Assembly (NCBI GenBank): GCA_034120015.1
Contig: JAXEIF010000005.1
Location: 62,001-126,000, forward strand
Direction: 5' to 3'
DNA length: 64,000 nucleotides
From: CALXOJ01 sp034120015
Lineage (GTDB): Bacteria > Spirochaetota > Spirochaetia > JAFGXN01
Shown here one piece after another: positions 8,036 through 16,352 of the stretch; the stretch's first letter is position 1; every line of letters starts with the position of its first letter. The notes below the pieces were generated by a model. It searched no databases and was not told the origin of the DNA. It saw only the letters and a program-made list of their open reading frames with translations. Made by a program: the position numbers and the translations under genes.

Positions 8036-10237
8036 TTAACTCATGCAGGGAAAAGAAACATGATTTTTTTTCCCGAAACTCATTGCGGCGAAATACCGGC
8101 CGCAACCGGGAACCGGCACTCCCGCCAGTACCGCATTCGGATAAAGCAGAGCCGCATCCGAAGACGAATCGTAAACGACACTCCATCGCCACCACCCGCC
8201 GGTCGTTTTGTCCTCCGAAACATAATCTCCCGGTGCTACAGAGGCCCGTGTTACCAACACCGGAAATGCTCCGGAAACAATGCGTTCGCAGGCACAGCCG
8301 AACGCAGCCGCCGCCCCGGCCGCCTCGTCATCTCCCAGTTCAGGCCAGATTTGAATACGGCGACAACCTTCTTCCGTTAACAGGCGGGCGGCAAATGCAT
8401 TAACGGCCGGAAGCGGATGGGCAGCGGTCAAAACCGCATCTGCCGGATAACGAAAAGCCAGCTGAAAGAAAGATGTCAGCCGGAACCGTCGAATACCGCC
8501 GGCCGCCGCCTTGTCAATTCTCTCCTGAAAACCGGAAATATCCGGTTCGGTAACAAAAAAAGGAAGAACGGCTTCGTCTGTTTCGACTGTAATGTCATCG
8601 AGAGGATCGCTGCGCAGAGCCGGACTCCCGTCAGGTGTCCGGGAGTCTCCGAATACGGTGACAAGATGATCTTCCTTCCGAACGCGTCCGAATGCGGCCG
8701 CATCTGCCGTCACCGTCACACGCCGCGGCTTTTCCCGTACAGGCGGATCTGTCCACAGCGCTTCCAATTCCCGCCGCCACTGTTTTCTGACGGATACCGG
8801 TACAAAAAAATTTCCGGAAACAGAAGCCGTAACAGTTCCCGCTTTCCAGTCATTTCCGCCGCAATGCGCCAGAAGCATTTCCAAATCGCCTGCCGAGACA
8901 GCCGCCGTACGGGCCGGCTCCGCACAATAAGAAAAGAGCTTTTCTGTTTCGGGATGCCCCGTTACGGACACCCGCAAACCGTCGGCCGTCAGCACCGCGG
9001 TCAAAGGTATCGCTTTACGTTCGTCGAACCGCTTCATCCGTTCCAACGCTTCGGCCGATTTGCCGATTTGAGAGCCGACACGGTACAAAAGTCCTTTTAC
9101 GGATGATCGGAACGACATTCCGTTGTCTTTTTCCGCCGAACCGACCGTAAATGTGAACGTCCGACGGACGGGAACGAATGCGACGCTTCGTCCGTCGCAT
9201 TCGATACGTGTTAAAGTCACAATTCCCGATCCGGTACTTTCCGGCAGGCGCAGTTTATCTCCGCGTCGTATTTCGGTGAGCGCACGCGCCTTCCAGCGGT
9301 TTCCGACAACCGATAAGGCTTCAGCTGCCGCCTCGCCGGCCTGCACCGACGGCTTTCCGAGCAGCGATGTTCGACTGCCGCGGGAATAAAACCCGATACC
9401 CGACGGACGCACCGCACCGCCTTTGAGAATCCGCTCTGCCTCGTCTCTCAATTTTTTATCGGAGGCATCACCGTCCAAAAGCATGCGATAAGCAGTCACT
9501 GTCTGACGGACATAATCGGCCCGTTTAAGGCGGCCTTCTATCTTGAAAGATTCGATTCCGAGTTTTTTGAATTCGTGAATCAGGGGAACCCCCTGCAGGT
9601 CGTCGGGAGAAAAAAAGGGTCTCATCTCTCCCGCTTCATTACGGTAAAGACGTCTGCACGGCTGCTTGCATTTTCCGCGATTACCGCTGTAACCGCCTTG
9701 CACGGACGAAAAATGACACATTCCGGAAAGACTGCAGCACAGAGCTCCGTGAATAAAAACTTCCAATTCGGTCGGCCGGTTTTCGGCCATACCGGCGATT
9801 TCACTTAACAGCAGCTGACGCTCCAATATCACACGGGAAATGCCGAGTCGGGCAGCCATTCTCAGTCCGGCACTGTTATGAATTCCCATTTGCGTCGAGG
9901 CGTGAAGACGAAACTCCGGAAAATAATCGCGGCAGATTTTCAGCACACCGAGATCCTGAATAATCAGTGCATCCGGTTCAAGTCGGGACAAAGATTCAAG
10001 CTCATCAACGAGATCTCCGATTTCGGAATCCTTGATCAAAGTATTCATTGTTACATAAAACTTTTTACCGTTATCCTTTGTATACCGGCTCAGGCGACTC
10101 ATCTCTTCGTACGTAAAATTACGGTTACGTTCACGTGCATTAAACCGGGACAAACCGGCATAGACCGCATCCGCCCCGGATTCGAACGCCGTTACGGCGC
10201 ATTCCCAATTCCCCGCGGGAGCCAATAATTCCGCCAT
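8036..10237 (-). CDS. rlhA: U32 peptidase-family protein, RlhA-like (23S rRNA hydroxylation)
   Basis: 733 aa. It starts MAELLAPAGNWECAVTAFES, the hallmark of the U32 family, followed by 'GADAVYAGL', 'HASTQMGIHN', and the Cys-rich block 'FIHGALCCSLSGMCHFSS...GNRGKCKQPCRR' (about 165-200) that binds iron-sulphur in this group. The long C-terminal part fits the DUF3656 extension of E. coli RlhA (YdcP), which makes 5-hydroxycytidine in 23S rRNA using prephenate-derived chemistry. At 733 aa it is longer than E. coli RlhA (about 650). The start is supported by SD GAGGTG and a promoter at 10254-10282. It is divergent from folE. TrhP/YegQ-like tRNA hydroxylases are shorter, so RlhA is the better match, but substrate identity is inferred. 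Confidence 0.8.
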   Translation of the reverse strand: MAELLAPAGNWECAVTAFESGADAVYAGLSRFNARERNRNFTYEEMSRLSRYTKDNGKKFYVTMNTLIKDSEIGDLVDELESLSRLEPDALIIQDLGVLKICRDYFPEFRLHASTQMGIHNSAGLRMAARLGISRVILERQLLLSEIAGMAENRPTELEVFIHGALCCSLSGMCHFSSVQGGYSGNRGKCKQPCRRLYRNEAGEMRPFFSPDDLQGVPLIHEFKKLGIESFKIEGRLKRADYVRQTVTAYRMLLDGDASDKKLRDEAERILKGGAVRPSGIGFYSRGSRTSLLGKPSVQAGEAAAEALSVVGNRWKARALTEIRRGDKLRLPESTGSGIVTLTRIECDGRSVAFVPVRRTFTFTVGSAEKDNGMSFRSSVKGLLYRVGSQIGKSAEALERMKRFDERKAIPLTAVLTADGLRVSVTGHPETEKLFSYCAEPARTAAVSAGDLEMLLAHCGGNDWKAGTVTASVSGNFFVPVSVRKQWRRELEALWTDPPVREKPRRVTVTADAAAFGRVRKEDHLVTVFGDSRTPDGSPALRSDPLDDITVETDEAVLPFFVTEPDISGFQERIDKAAAGGIRRFRLTSFFQLAFRYPADAVLTAAHPLPAVNAFAARLLTEEGCRRIQIWPELGDDEAAGAAAAFGCACERIVSGAFPVLVTRASVAPGDYVSEDKTTGGWWRWSVVYDSSSDAALLYPNAVLAGVPVPGCGRYFAAMSFGKKNHVSFPCMS

Positions 10238-10253
10238 TTTTCACCTCGAATCC

Positions 10254-10282
10254 ACTATAACCGCTAATTATCAAAAATGCAA
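10254..10282 (-). promoter_or_regulatory. Promoter of rlhA
   Basis: On the minus strand TTGCAT (10277-10282), 17-bp spacer, TATAGT (10254-10259), followed by SD GAGGTG and the ATG at 10237. Spacing is ideal and both hexamers are near consensus. Confidence 0.55.
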
Positions 10283-10291
10283 AGGTTTCGT

Positions 10292-10318
10292 TTGAAACTT
10301 TTCTTCTTTTCTGATAAT
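10292..10318 (+). promoter_or_regulatory. Possible folE promoter close to the start codon
   Basis: TTGAAA (10292-10297) and GATAAT (10313-10318), spacer only 15 bp. The expected start point (about 10325) would fall at the ATG (10326), giving a leaderless or nearly leaderless mRNA. Confidence 0.35.
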
Positions 10319-10325
10319 GTAAGGA

Positions 10326-10889
10326 ATGGACAGAAAAAAAATCGAAACGGCTGTGACGATGATACTTGAAGCCATCGGTGAAAATCCCGAAAGAGAAGGT
10401 CTGAAAGACACACCACGGCGCATCTCTGCCATGTGTGAAGAAATCTTTTCGGGAACCGTTCAAAATGCAGCCGATGCATTAAATATCTTTTTCGAAGCGG
10501 AAGGAGATGATCCGGTAGCTGTAAACGGAATTCCGTTTCATTCAATGTGCGAACACCATCTGCTTCCCTTTTTCGGAACGGTTTCGGTTATTTATCTGCC
10601 GCGTGACAGAAAAATTACCGGTCTCAGCAAAATCGCCCGTGTCGTAGAATCGGCAGCCCGCCGTCCGCAAATTCAGGAAAATATGACGGCACAGATAGCC
10701 GATGCGATTGTCGACAAACTGAATCCGCTCGGAGTTTTGGTGACTGTCAGAGCCGAGCATCTTTGCATGTCCATGCGCGGTATCCGAAAACAGGGATCCT
10801 CAACCATGACACTGGCTGCCCGAGGAATTTACCGGTCCGACGACGCACTGCGCCGCGAAGCACTCATGCTGACGAACGATCCGAAATGA
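10326..10889 (+). CDS. folE: GTP cyclohydrolase I
   Basis: 187 aa, normal length. Converts GTP to 7,8-dihydroneopterin triphosphate, the first step of folate synthesis. It shows the family blocks 'ENPEREGLKDTPRRI', the zinc/catalytic 'MCEHHLLPF' (Cys and His), 'ARVVESAARRPQIQE', and 'VRAEHLCMSMRGIRKQGS', which carries the second zinc Cys. It is the first gene of folE-folP-folK and overlaps folP by 4 bp (ATGA). FolE can also feed queuosine synthesis, but the neighbours point to folate. The start is fixed by alignment of the N-terminal helix; the SD (AAGGA) is almost against the ATG. Confidence 0.96.
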   Translation: MDRKKIETAVTMILEAIGENPEREGLKDTPRRISAMCEEIFSGTVQNAADALNIFFEAEGDDPVAVNGIPFHSMCEHHLLPFFGTVSVIYLPRDRKITGLSKIARVVESAARRPQIQENMTAQIADAIVDKLNPLGVLVTVRAEHLCMSMRGIRKQGSSTMTLAARGIYRSDDALRREALMLTNDPK

Positions 10890-11722
10890 ATCGAACACTC
10901 TCTTACGGCCGGTTTTCACTTTCTCTGGGCGAAACACCCCTGATGATGGGAATCCTCAATCTGACGCCCGATTCGTTCAGCGACGGAAGCGATTTTACCG
11001 ACCGAGAAAAGGCTCTTAACCACTGGACGCGAATGACGGACGAAGGTGCAGCCATTATTGATATCGGGGCGGAATCGACCCGACCGGGAAGCAGTCCGGT
11101 TTCTGTCAGAGAGGAAATCCGACGGCTTTCCGCCGTTCAAGAGGCAGTGGGCGCTTCGACCGTACCGGTTTCGGTCGACACATTTAAAGCGCGGACGGCC
11201 GCGACGGCTCTCGAATGGGGCGCCTGGATGATCAATGATGTATGGGGATTTCAGCATGATCCCGAAATGGCATCTGTCGCCGCTTCCGCAGGATGCCCCG
11301 TCTGTCTGATGAGCAACCATTTCGGATATCCGGTAGGCTCTGATATCATGGACGATATCAAGAATTTTTTATCCGTTTCGATTAATATTGCCATAAAAGC
11401 CGGCGTCAAAGAAAACCAAATCGTATTGGATCCGGGCATCGGCTTCGGAATGGAACCGCAACACTCGTTTGAAGTTCTGCGCCGTTTAAAGGAACTTCAC
11501 ACATTCGGTTATCCTCTTTTACTCGGAACATCCCGCAAACGGATGTTTGACAGCCTCTTCCGGAGTACACCGAAAGAACGGGCAACCGCCACAGCGGTGA
11601 CGACAGCAGCCGGAGTCGCTGCCGGCGTCGATATTTTCCGCGTTCATGATGTCAAAATTAACCGGGAAGCGGCATTAACGGCGGCCGCAATCTGCCCCGA
11701 CAGAAGGTATCCCTATGAATAA
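10886..11722 (+). CDS. folP: Dihydropteroate synthase
   Basis: 278 aa. Condenses hydroxymethyl-dihydropterin pyrophosphate with p-aminobenzoate in the cytosol. Signature 1 'MGILNLTPDSFSDGSDF' and signature 2 'IDIGAESTRPGS' are intact. Later blocks 'VSVDTFKA', 'INDVWGF', 'VLDPGIGFGM' and 'LLGTSRKRMF' complete the TIM barrel. I chose the ATG overlapping the folE stop (ATGA) rather than an upstream in-frame ATG at 10763, because the upstream 41 residues lie inside folE and match nothing in the family. It overlaps folK by 8 bp, so translational coupling through the operon is likely. Confidence 0.96.
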   Translation: MNRTLSYGRFSLSLGETPLMMGILNLTPDSFSDGSDFTDREKALNHWTRMTDEGAAIIDIGAESTRPGSSPVSVREEIRRLSAVQEAVGASTVPVSVDTFKARTAATALEWGAWMINDVWGFQHDPEMASVAASAGCPVCLMSNHFGYPVGSDIMDDIKNFLSVSINIAIKAGVKENQIVLDPGIGFGMEPQHSFEVLRRLKELHTFGYPLLLGTSRKRMFDSLFRSTPKERATATAVTTAAGVAAGVDIFRVHDVKINREAALTAAAICPDRRYPYE

Positions 11723-12245
11723 AATCGCACTCAGCCTCGGAACCAACATCGGCAATACAACAGGCAATATGCAGCGGGCTCTATTGTCCCTTTCGCAACT
11801 GCCCCATGTCAAACCGGGATTAATCAGCAGCGCTTACATTACCGCACCGGTCGGCTATGAAAATCAGAACGATTTTTTAAATCTCTGCTGCTTTGTCGAA
11901 ACCGATTTACCGACCGACATTTTTCACAGCTATACAAAACAGATCGAAGACGATTTCGGCCGCATCAAAACCGTTTTAAACGGACCGAGAATCATCGACA
12001 TTGATCTGCTGTTTTTGTCTTCCGGAGAAAAAATCGAAACAGATACTCTATTAATTCCTCACCCGCGCCTTTTCGAACGCGCTTTCGTGCTGGCTCCGTT
12101 ATCGGAAATTGCCGGAAGTGACATCATTTGCGGCCACAGCATAACCGCCTGTCTGAGTGAATCACTGAAAACACAGCGTATTGAGAAAAATGAGAAGCTT
12201 TTATTCGGTAATATCCTGAATCAGTTCGTCAATCATACTTTGTGA
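11715..12245 (+). CDS. folK: 2-amino-4-hydroxy-6-hydroxymethyldihydropteridine pyrophosphokinase
   Basis: 176 aa. Transfers pyrophosphate from ATP to 6-hydroxymethyl-dihydropterin, supplying FolP. It starts 'MNKIALSLGTNIGN', with 'YITAPVGYENQNDFLN' and the HPPK signature 'GPRIIDIDLLFL' followed by 'IPHPRLFERAFVLAPLSEIA'. The last roughly 20 residues extend past the usual end and overlap the convergent cyclic-nucleotide-binding gene by 45 bp. It is the last gene of the fol operon; no folB (dihydroneopterin aldolase) is present here. Confidence 0.94.
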   Translation: MNKIALSLGTNIGNTTGNMQRALLSLSQLPHVKPGLISSAYITAPVGYENQNDFLNLCCFVETDLPTDIFHSYTKQIEDDFGRIKTVLNGPRIIDIDLLFLSSGEKIETDTLLIPHPRLFERAFVLAPLSEIAGSDIICGHSITACLSESLKTQRIEKNEKLLFGNILNQFVNHTL

Positions 12246-12731
12246 GATATCACCCCGCCGTTCGAAAGCCAAATCACGGTTGGAACGCTGCAGTTTCTTT
12301 ATCAGACAGCTGATCATAATCAGCAGAATCTGATTCGACGCACTCTGGTATTCTTTCATGAATTTCATGAAATTCTCTTTTTTTATTTCCAGAATTTTTG
12401 TATCCTCGACAGGCATGACATTATCGACACGTCCCATGCCCGGGAAAATTCCGGTTTCACCGACGGTTTCTCCCTCTCCCAATGTACACAGATAAACTTC
12501 GTGATCGTTCTCCCAAATGGAAACATCTACACAACCTTTGACTATAATAAAGAAACTTTCCTCAGAGTCAGAGTCTCCGTCATCTTTTCGTATTTCCTTG
12601 TATATATAGTCTTTTTTATTAAATTCCAGGATTTGTCCGATTTCAATTAACTTTAACAGACCTTCGTCGGGAAAAGAACGAAAATTCGGTGTTTTTTTCA
12701 AAGCTTTCAAAACTGATTCGTTTGTTATCAT
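12201..12731 (-). CDS. Cyclic nucleotide-binding domain protein
   Basis: 176 aa, essentially a single cNMP-binding (CAP_ED) beta-roll: 'FIIVKGCVDVSIWENDHEVYLC' then 'LGEGETVGETGIFPGMGRVDNV' and 'ILEIKKENFMKFM'. There is no DNA-binding HTH after the dimer helix, so it is a stand-alone sensor or adaptor, not a Crp-type regulator. An acidic insert (DDGDSDSEE, about residues 50-58) interrupts the early strands. Partner and ligand are unknown; the usual Arg of the phosphate-binding cassette is not evident in 'FPGMGRVDNV', where R occupies a nearby position. It ends in a 45-bp convergent overlap with folK and is the last gene of the lemA-TPM-reductase run. SD GGAGTGAG is present. Confidence 0.85.
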   Translation of the reverse strand: MITNESVLKALKKTPNFRSFPDEGLLKLIEIGQILEFNKKDYIYKEIRKDDGDSDSEESFFIIVKGCVDVSIWENDHEVYLCTLGEGETVGETGIFPGMGRVDNVMPVEDTKILEIKKENFMKFMKEYQSASNQILLIMISCLIKKLQRSNRDLAFERRGDISQSMIDELIQDITE

Positions 12732-12743
12732 CTCTCACTCCTT

Positions 12744-13751
12744 TTAATGTTTTGGCGACGGAAAATCGGCTTCGTACCGGTCGAGAATATTTCCGATTGC
12801 AGCCATATCTTCGCCAGCGATTTTAATACCGACCGCGCTCAAAGCTGATTCCGCCTGTTTGGGATCGGCAGCCCCTGCCAGCACATGCGTAACACCGCCG
12901 ACATTTAAAGCCCACGCCATTGCAAAAGCGGCACAGTCCAATCCGTATTTTTCGCGAAACGGCCGCAACTCCCTCAGTAAAGCGGCTGCCCGTTCCCGCT
13001 TTTGCGGAACAAATCGCGGCGACTGTGCGCGTAAATCGGATTGCGCGTAAACTCTCCCGACAGTCGTTTCGGAAGCCAAAAGCCCCGAAGCCAGAGGAGA
13101 ATAGGCCCAAAAGGCAATTTTCCGGCGATGACAAAAAGCGGCATTATTCCGTTCGGCTTTCCGGTCCAACAGGCTGAACCGTTCCTGATTCGATGCAACC
13201 GGAGCCGTTTTCAGAAAGCGCAGCATCTTTTCCGTCGAAACATTACACAAACCGATTTCGCGGACTTTTCCTTCTTCGCGAAACTTTATCAGGGTTTCCG
13301 CTATATCATCCCACGGCGTCACACCGTCATACCAGTGCACCTGATATAAATCGATATAGTCGGTTTTCAGCCGCCTCAGCGACATTTCCAGTTCCCGACG
13401 CATTGACTCCGGATTCAGCCATAACCGAACCCGATACGGACCTCCGCGCACAACCGCATTTTCGTCCGATTCGAAAGCACGCGTCCCCGAATCGGTATTC
13501 CACACCATACCGCATTTATCAGCCAGACACAGCCTGTTGCGGCGACCTGCCACCGCTTCGCCTATCCACTCCTCAATACGTCCGAATCCGTAAACCGGAG
13601 CCGTATCAATTCCGTCGATTCCGCTATCGAGAGCGGCGTGAATCGTTCTGATTGCGGTTTGTTTGTCCGCACCTCCCCACATCCAGCCGCTCAAACGCCA
13701 CGTTCCCAGCACAACCGGACAGTGAGGCAGAACACCGCTGTACTGTTTCAT
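12744..13751 (-). CDS. Aldo/keto reductase
   Basis: 335 aa, NAD(P)H-dependent TIM-barrel oxidoreductase of the AKR superfamily, cytosolic. The catalytic tetrad is visible: Asp and Tyr in 'GIDTAPVYGFG', Lys in 'LCLADKCGM', His in 'YIDLYQVHWYD'. Later blocks 'EIGLCNVS', 'QERFSLLDR' and 'WAYSPLASGLL' are typical of the AKR11/general-stress-protein-69-like group. Substrate cannot be told. Its ATG shares one base with the stop of the upstream TPM-like gene, so it belongs to the lemA operon by spacing; a functional link to LemA/TPM is not known. Confidence 0.92.
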   Translation of the reverse strand: MKQYSGVLPHCPVVLGTWRLSGWMWGGADKQTAIRTIHAALDSGIDGIDTAPVYGFGRIEEWIGEAVAGRRNRLCLADKCGMVWNTDSGTRAFESDENAVVRGGPYRVRLWLNPESMRRELEMSLRRLKTDYIDLYQVHWYDGVTPWDDIAETLIKFREEGKVREIGLCNVSTEKMLRFLKTAPVASNQERFSLLDRKAERNNAAFCHRRKIAFWAYSPLASGLLASETTVGRVYAQSDLRAQSPRFVPQKRERAAALLRELRPFREKYGLDCAAFAMAWALNVGGVTHVLAGAADPKQAESALSAVGIKIAGEDMAAIGNILDRYEADFPSPKH

Positions 13752-14335
13752 TATTTCTGAATCCGGGTCTTCTTTTTCCTAACAACAATTCCCATCGAAA
13801 CGCCGAAACAGAGAATCAGTACCAGAAAAACCGCAATTCCGTACTCATAAAAAAACCGCCCGACAACGGTTCTTTCGCCGTAGCTGATCGAAGCCGATAT
13901 ACATTGTTCGATTGCCTTTTCGGCACTCTTCTTCCGAAACGCTTTTTCGGTCTTGACTTTTATGTATGTGCACGCCTTTGTCGTATAAACATCGAAAAGC
14001 GCATCTCCGACCGCATAATAAGTTCCTTTATCGCGAACACAAACCCACAACAGTGCATAGCGGGAATCATCAATTCCTTTCAGAAGAGTTCCCGTTGCTT
14101 CCGTAATATCGTTTGTCGATGTGTAAATTACACGCAACTGAATTCCTGTTGTTCGGATAAATTCTTTGATGCGAAGATTCTGCTCATTGACAAACTCGGG
14201 CGAAAACGTTCCCGTCTGATCAATCAGTCCGGGAATTTCAAAATCGATATACTTTTCCCGATCGGCAGCATCTTTCGGAACGGCAAAAAGGGTCAGCGAA
14301 ATTAAACTCAAAATGAGCGCGAAAATTCGTTTCAT
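13751..14335 (-). CDS. Small TPM-domain-like membrane protein
   Basis: 194 aa. N-terminal signal/TM (MKRIFALILSLISLTLFA), a TPM-like globular domain ('VNEQNLRIKEFIRTTGIQL', 'DSRYALLWVCVRDKGTYYAVGDAL'), and a C-terminal membrane helix (about 164-185, 'YGIAVFLVLILCFGVSMGI') ending in a basic tail. The order matches TPM_phosphatase proteins, but the domain is more divergent than in the two upstream genes. It is probably anchored in the inner membrane facing the periplasm. SD GGAGTAAAAT supports the start. Part of a lemA-TPM-TPM-TPM run. Confidence 0.65.
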   Translation of the reverse strand: MKRIFALILSLISLTLFAVPKDAADREKYIDFEIPGLIDQTGTFSPEFVNEQNLRIKEFIRTTGIQLRVIYTSTNDITEATGTLLKGIDDSRYALLWVCVRDKGTYYAVGDALFDVYTTKACTYIKVKTEKAFRKKSAEKAIEQCISASISYGERTVVGRFFYEYGIAVFLVLILCFGVSMGIVVRKKKTRIQK

Positions 14336-14338
14336 ATT

Positions 14339-14992
14339 TTACTCCATTATAAAGTCAGGTAATTCGTTTTGGTTATCGGCCGCCGGAGGAAAGGATGAAG
14401 CAAGCAACGCACGGCAGGATTCCACCGCTTCGGCAACTGCTTCTGCCGGGCGACCCTGCTTCATACCTGCCGCAATACGGTCGGAAACACTCTTCCACGT
14501 ATCGGGGGATACCTTATCATTGATGCCCTTGTCAGCCAGAATCACAATCTGATGTTCGAACAGCGAAATGAAAATCAAAATTCCCGAACGGTTGACCGTC
14601 CCCGAAACACCGTAACGGACAAAAGAATGAACCGCGCAGGATGTGACGGCCTCATCCATTCCACGCTTCCCGGCCAGCAGTCTTAAAAACGGCGGAAAGA
14701 TTTCGGGCAACAGTATAAGCAAAAGAGTCAGAAGCAGATAAGCTCCGATAAAAATCAGCAGATCGTAACGGCTCACCCCTGACCGCAATGTAATACCGAC
14801 CGTAACCCAGCCCGTTACAAAAGCAATCTGACACACCAGCACCCATTTAAAAACAGACAGACGATAACGGCTGCTGTATGAACGCACAACGGGAAGAACT
14901 TCACCGGAAGTCACTTTCTCGACGGATGCAACTGCCTCTTTAATTTTGGCCACATCTTCACATCCGAACAGTTTTCTTGCATAATTTTTCAT
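14339..14992 (-). CDS. TPM-domain membrane protein
   Basis: 217 aa. Residues about 20-60 hold the start of a TPM domain ('VASVEKVTSGEVLPVVRSYSS'). Two or three membrane helices follow (about 50-120, rich in Leu/Val/Ile), then the rest of the TPM domain, with 'ILIFISLFEHQIVILADKGI' typical of the family. The C-terminus is acidic. This is the integral-membrane version often found next to LemA and the secreted TPM protein (YgcG). The biochemical role of the family is unsettled; a weak phosphatase or photosystem-repair-like function is reported for plant members. Confidence 0.75.
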   Translation of the reverse strand: MKNYARKLFGCEDVAKIKEAVASVEKVTSGEVLPVVRSYSSRYRLSVFKWVLVCQIAFVTGWVTVGITLRSGVSRYDLLIFIGAYLLLTLLLILLPEIFPPFLRLLAGKRGMDEAVTSCAVHSFVRYGVSGTVNRSGILIFISLFEHQIVILADKGINDKVSPDTWKSVSDRIAAGMKQGRPAEAVAEAVESCRALLASSFPPAADNQNELPDFIME

Positions 14993-14998
14993 AAATAC

Positions 14999-15703
14999 CT
15001 ACCACCGGCCCGAAGCCCCGCCTCCGCCGAAACTGCCGCCTCCGCCGGTAAATCCGCCGAAGCCGCCCCGTCCGCCGCCGAAACCGCCGAAGCCTCCGCG
15101 GGATCCGCCGATAAAAAAGCCTCCCCCGAAGCCGCCGAATACAAGCGGCAGAACCACAAACCAAATCACAATCAAAACAATGACTGCGAAATCGCCTCTA
15201 CCGCTTTGGGGCTCGGACAATACGCCCTCTTCCCCGATCGCCAACCCGGTCACTGTTTCGGCCGCTGTCAGAAAAGCGGCGGCATATTTTTCCTGACGAA
15301 AAAGCGGAATCATCTGCTCGCGAATAATCCGTCCGCACTGCAAATCGGTAACCGCTCCTTCCAAGCCGTATCCGACCTCTATCCGGACTTCCCGCTCCGC
15401 AGCGGAAGCCAAAATGACAATTCCGTTATCGGAACCGGCCGAGCCGACTCCGTTGCGACGTCCGACTTCCAACGTGTACTCTTCAATCGACCGCCCCTGT
15501 AAATCGGGAACCGTGACCGCAACAATCTGATACCCGTCCTGCGACTGCATCTCCGTTAAACGGGCAACCAACTGCCGCTCCTCAGCCGGCGAAAACCAGC
15601 CAGCACCGTCGTAAACAGGTGAAGTCAGATGCGGAACATCGAATGCCGCTGCCGCCATCACCGTCACCGACAGCAGACAAACCGCAAAAAGCCGTTTCTT
15701 CAT
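14999..15703 (-). CDS. Secreted TPM-domain protein, YgcG type
   Basis: 234 aa. Signal peptide (MKKRLFAVCLLSVTVMAAAAFD), TPM domain at about 25-150 ('VYDGAGWFSPAEERQLVARL', 'RSIEEYTLEVGRRNGVGSAG', 'GIVILASAAEREVRIEVGYG'), a membrane helix at about 170-190, and a Gly/Phe/Ser-rich tail ('GGFGGG' repeats) ending in 'GRW'. This is the classic YgcG layout. It sits directly after lemA (3-bp gap), the most common genomic partner of this family. Confidence 0.85.
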   Translation of the reverse strand: MKKRLFAVCLLSVTVMAAAAFDVPHLTSPVYDGAGWFSPAEERQLVARLTEMQSQDGYQIVAVTVPDLQGRSIEEYTLEVGRRNGVGSAGSDNGIVILASAAEREVRIEVGYGLEGAVTDLQCGRIIREQMIPLFRQEKYAAAFLTAAETVTGLAIGEEGVLSEPQSGRGDFAVIVLIVIWFVVLPLVFGGFGGGFFIGGSRGGFGGFGGGRGGFGGFTGGGGSFGGGGASGRW

Positions 15704-15706
15704 CGA

Positions 15707-16294
15707 TTAGAATTCCACCTTAGGCACGGCTTTTGCTTCTTCGGAAGCCTGAAAATATTCTTTCCGTTCCAAATGCAGCAGAAGCGAATTGGTCAGACTG
15801 TACGGAAACTGACGAATCATTCCGTTAAAAGTACCGACCGCATCATTATAATCTTTGCGGGCAACCGCAATCCGATTTTCCGTTCCTTCCAGCTGAGTCT
15901 GCAAATCGGTAAAATTGGCGAGACTTTTCAGTTCGGGATATTTTTCCACGGAAACAAGCAGACGGGACAACGATGACGAAAGAGCCTGCTGCGACGAAAC
16001 ATACTCACTCATTTTTGCCTGATTCGACAAATCCGAAGGTGTCAGTGTCACCTGCGTTGCTTTTGCCCGGGCCTCCGTCACCATGGTCAGTGTTTCCTGC
16101 TCCATGACGGCAGCCCCTTTAACCGTCGCAACCAGATTCGGAACCAGATCGGCACGCCGCTGAATCTGACTCTCCAGATTCCCCCATGCCTGAAAAACAG
16201 CCTCTTCCTGAGCCTGCATGCGATTATAGCCGCACGAAACCAGTGAAAAAACCAATACTCCGAACACCAAAAATCCTGTCAGACGATGACTCAT
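15707..16294 (-). CDS. lemA: LemA family protein
   Basis: 195 aa. N-terminal hydrophobic anchor with Cys ('MSHRLTGFLVFGVLVFSLVSC'), then the LemA helical domain: 'YNRMQAQEEAVFQAWGNLES', 'RRADLVPNLVATVKG', 'EYNDAVGTFNGMIRQFP'-like and 'FEAS/YFQASEEAKAVPKVEF' end. LSLVSC reads as a possible lipobox, so it may be lipidated rather than transmembrane. It is probably periplasmic. It heads the operon with three TPM proteins; SD GGAGGAG and a TATAAT box upstream support the start. Confidence 0.93.
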   Translation of the reverse strand: MSHRLTGFLVFGVLVFSLVSCGYNRMQAQEEAVFQAWGNLESQIQRRADLVPNLVATVKGAAVMEQETLTMVTEARAKATQVTLTPSDLSNQAKMSEYVSSQQALSSSLSRLLVSVEKYPELKSLANFTDLQTQLEGTENRIAVARKDYNDAVGTFNGMIRQFPYSLTNSLLLHLERKEYFQASEEAKAVPKVEF

Positions 16295-16311
16295 ACTTTT
16301 CTCCTCCGTTT

Positions 16312-16317
16312 ATTATA
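16312..16317 (-). promoter_or_regulatory. -10 box of the lemA operon
   Basis: TATAAT on the minus strand 18 nt upstream of the lemA ATG, with SD GGAGGAG between them. No convincing -35 at 16-18 bp; the region there reads TAGTGT. Confidence 0.45.
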
Positions 16318-16352
16318 ACACGCAGCCGGCCAAAACACTACAAACATTTTTA

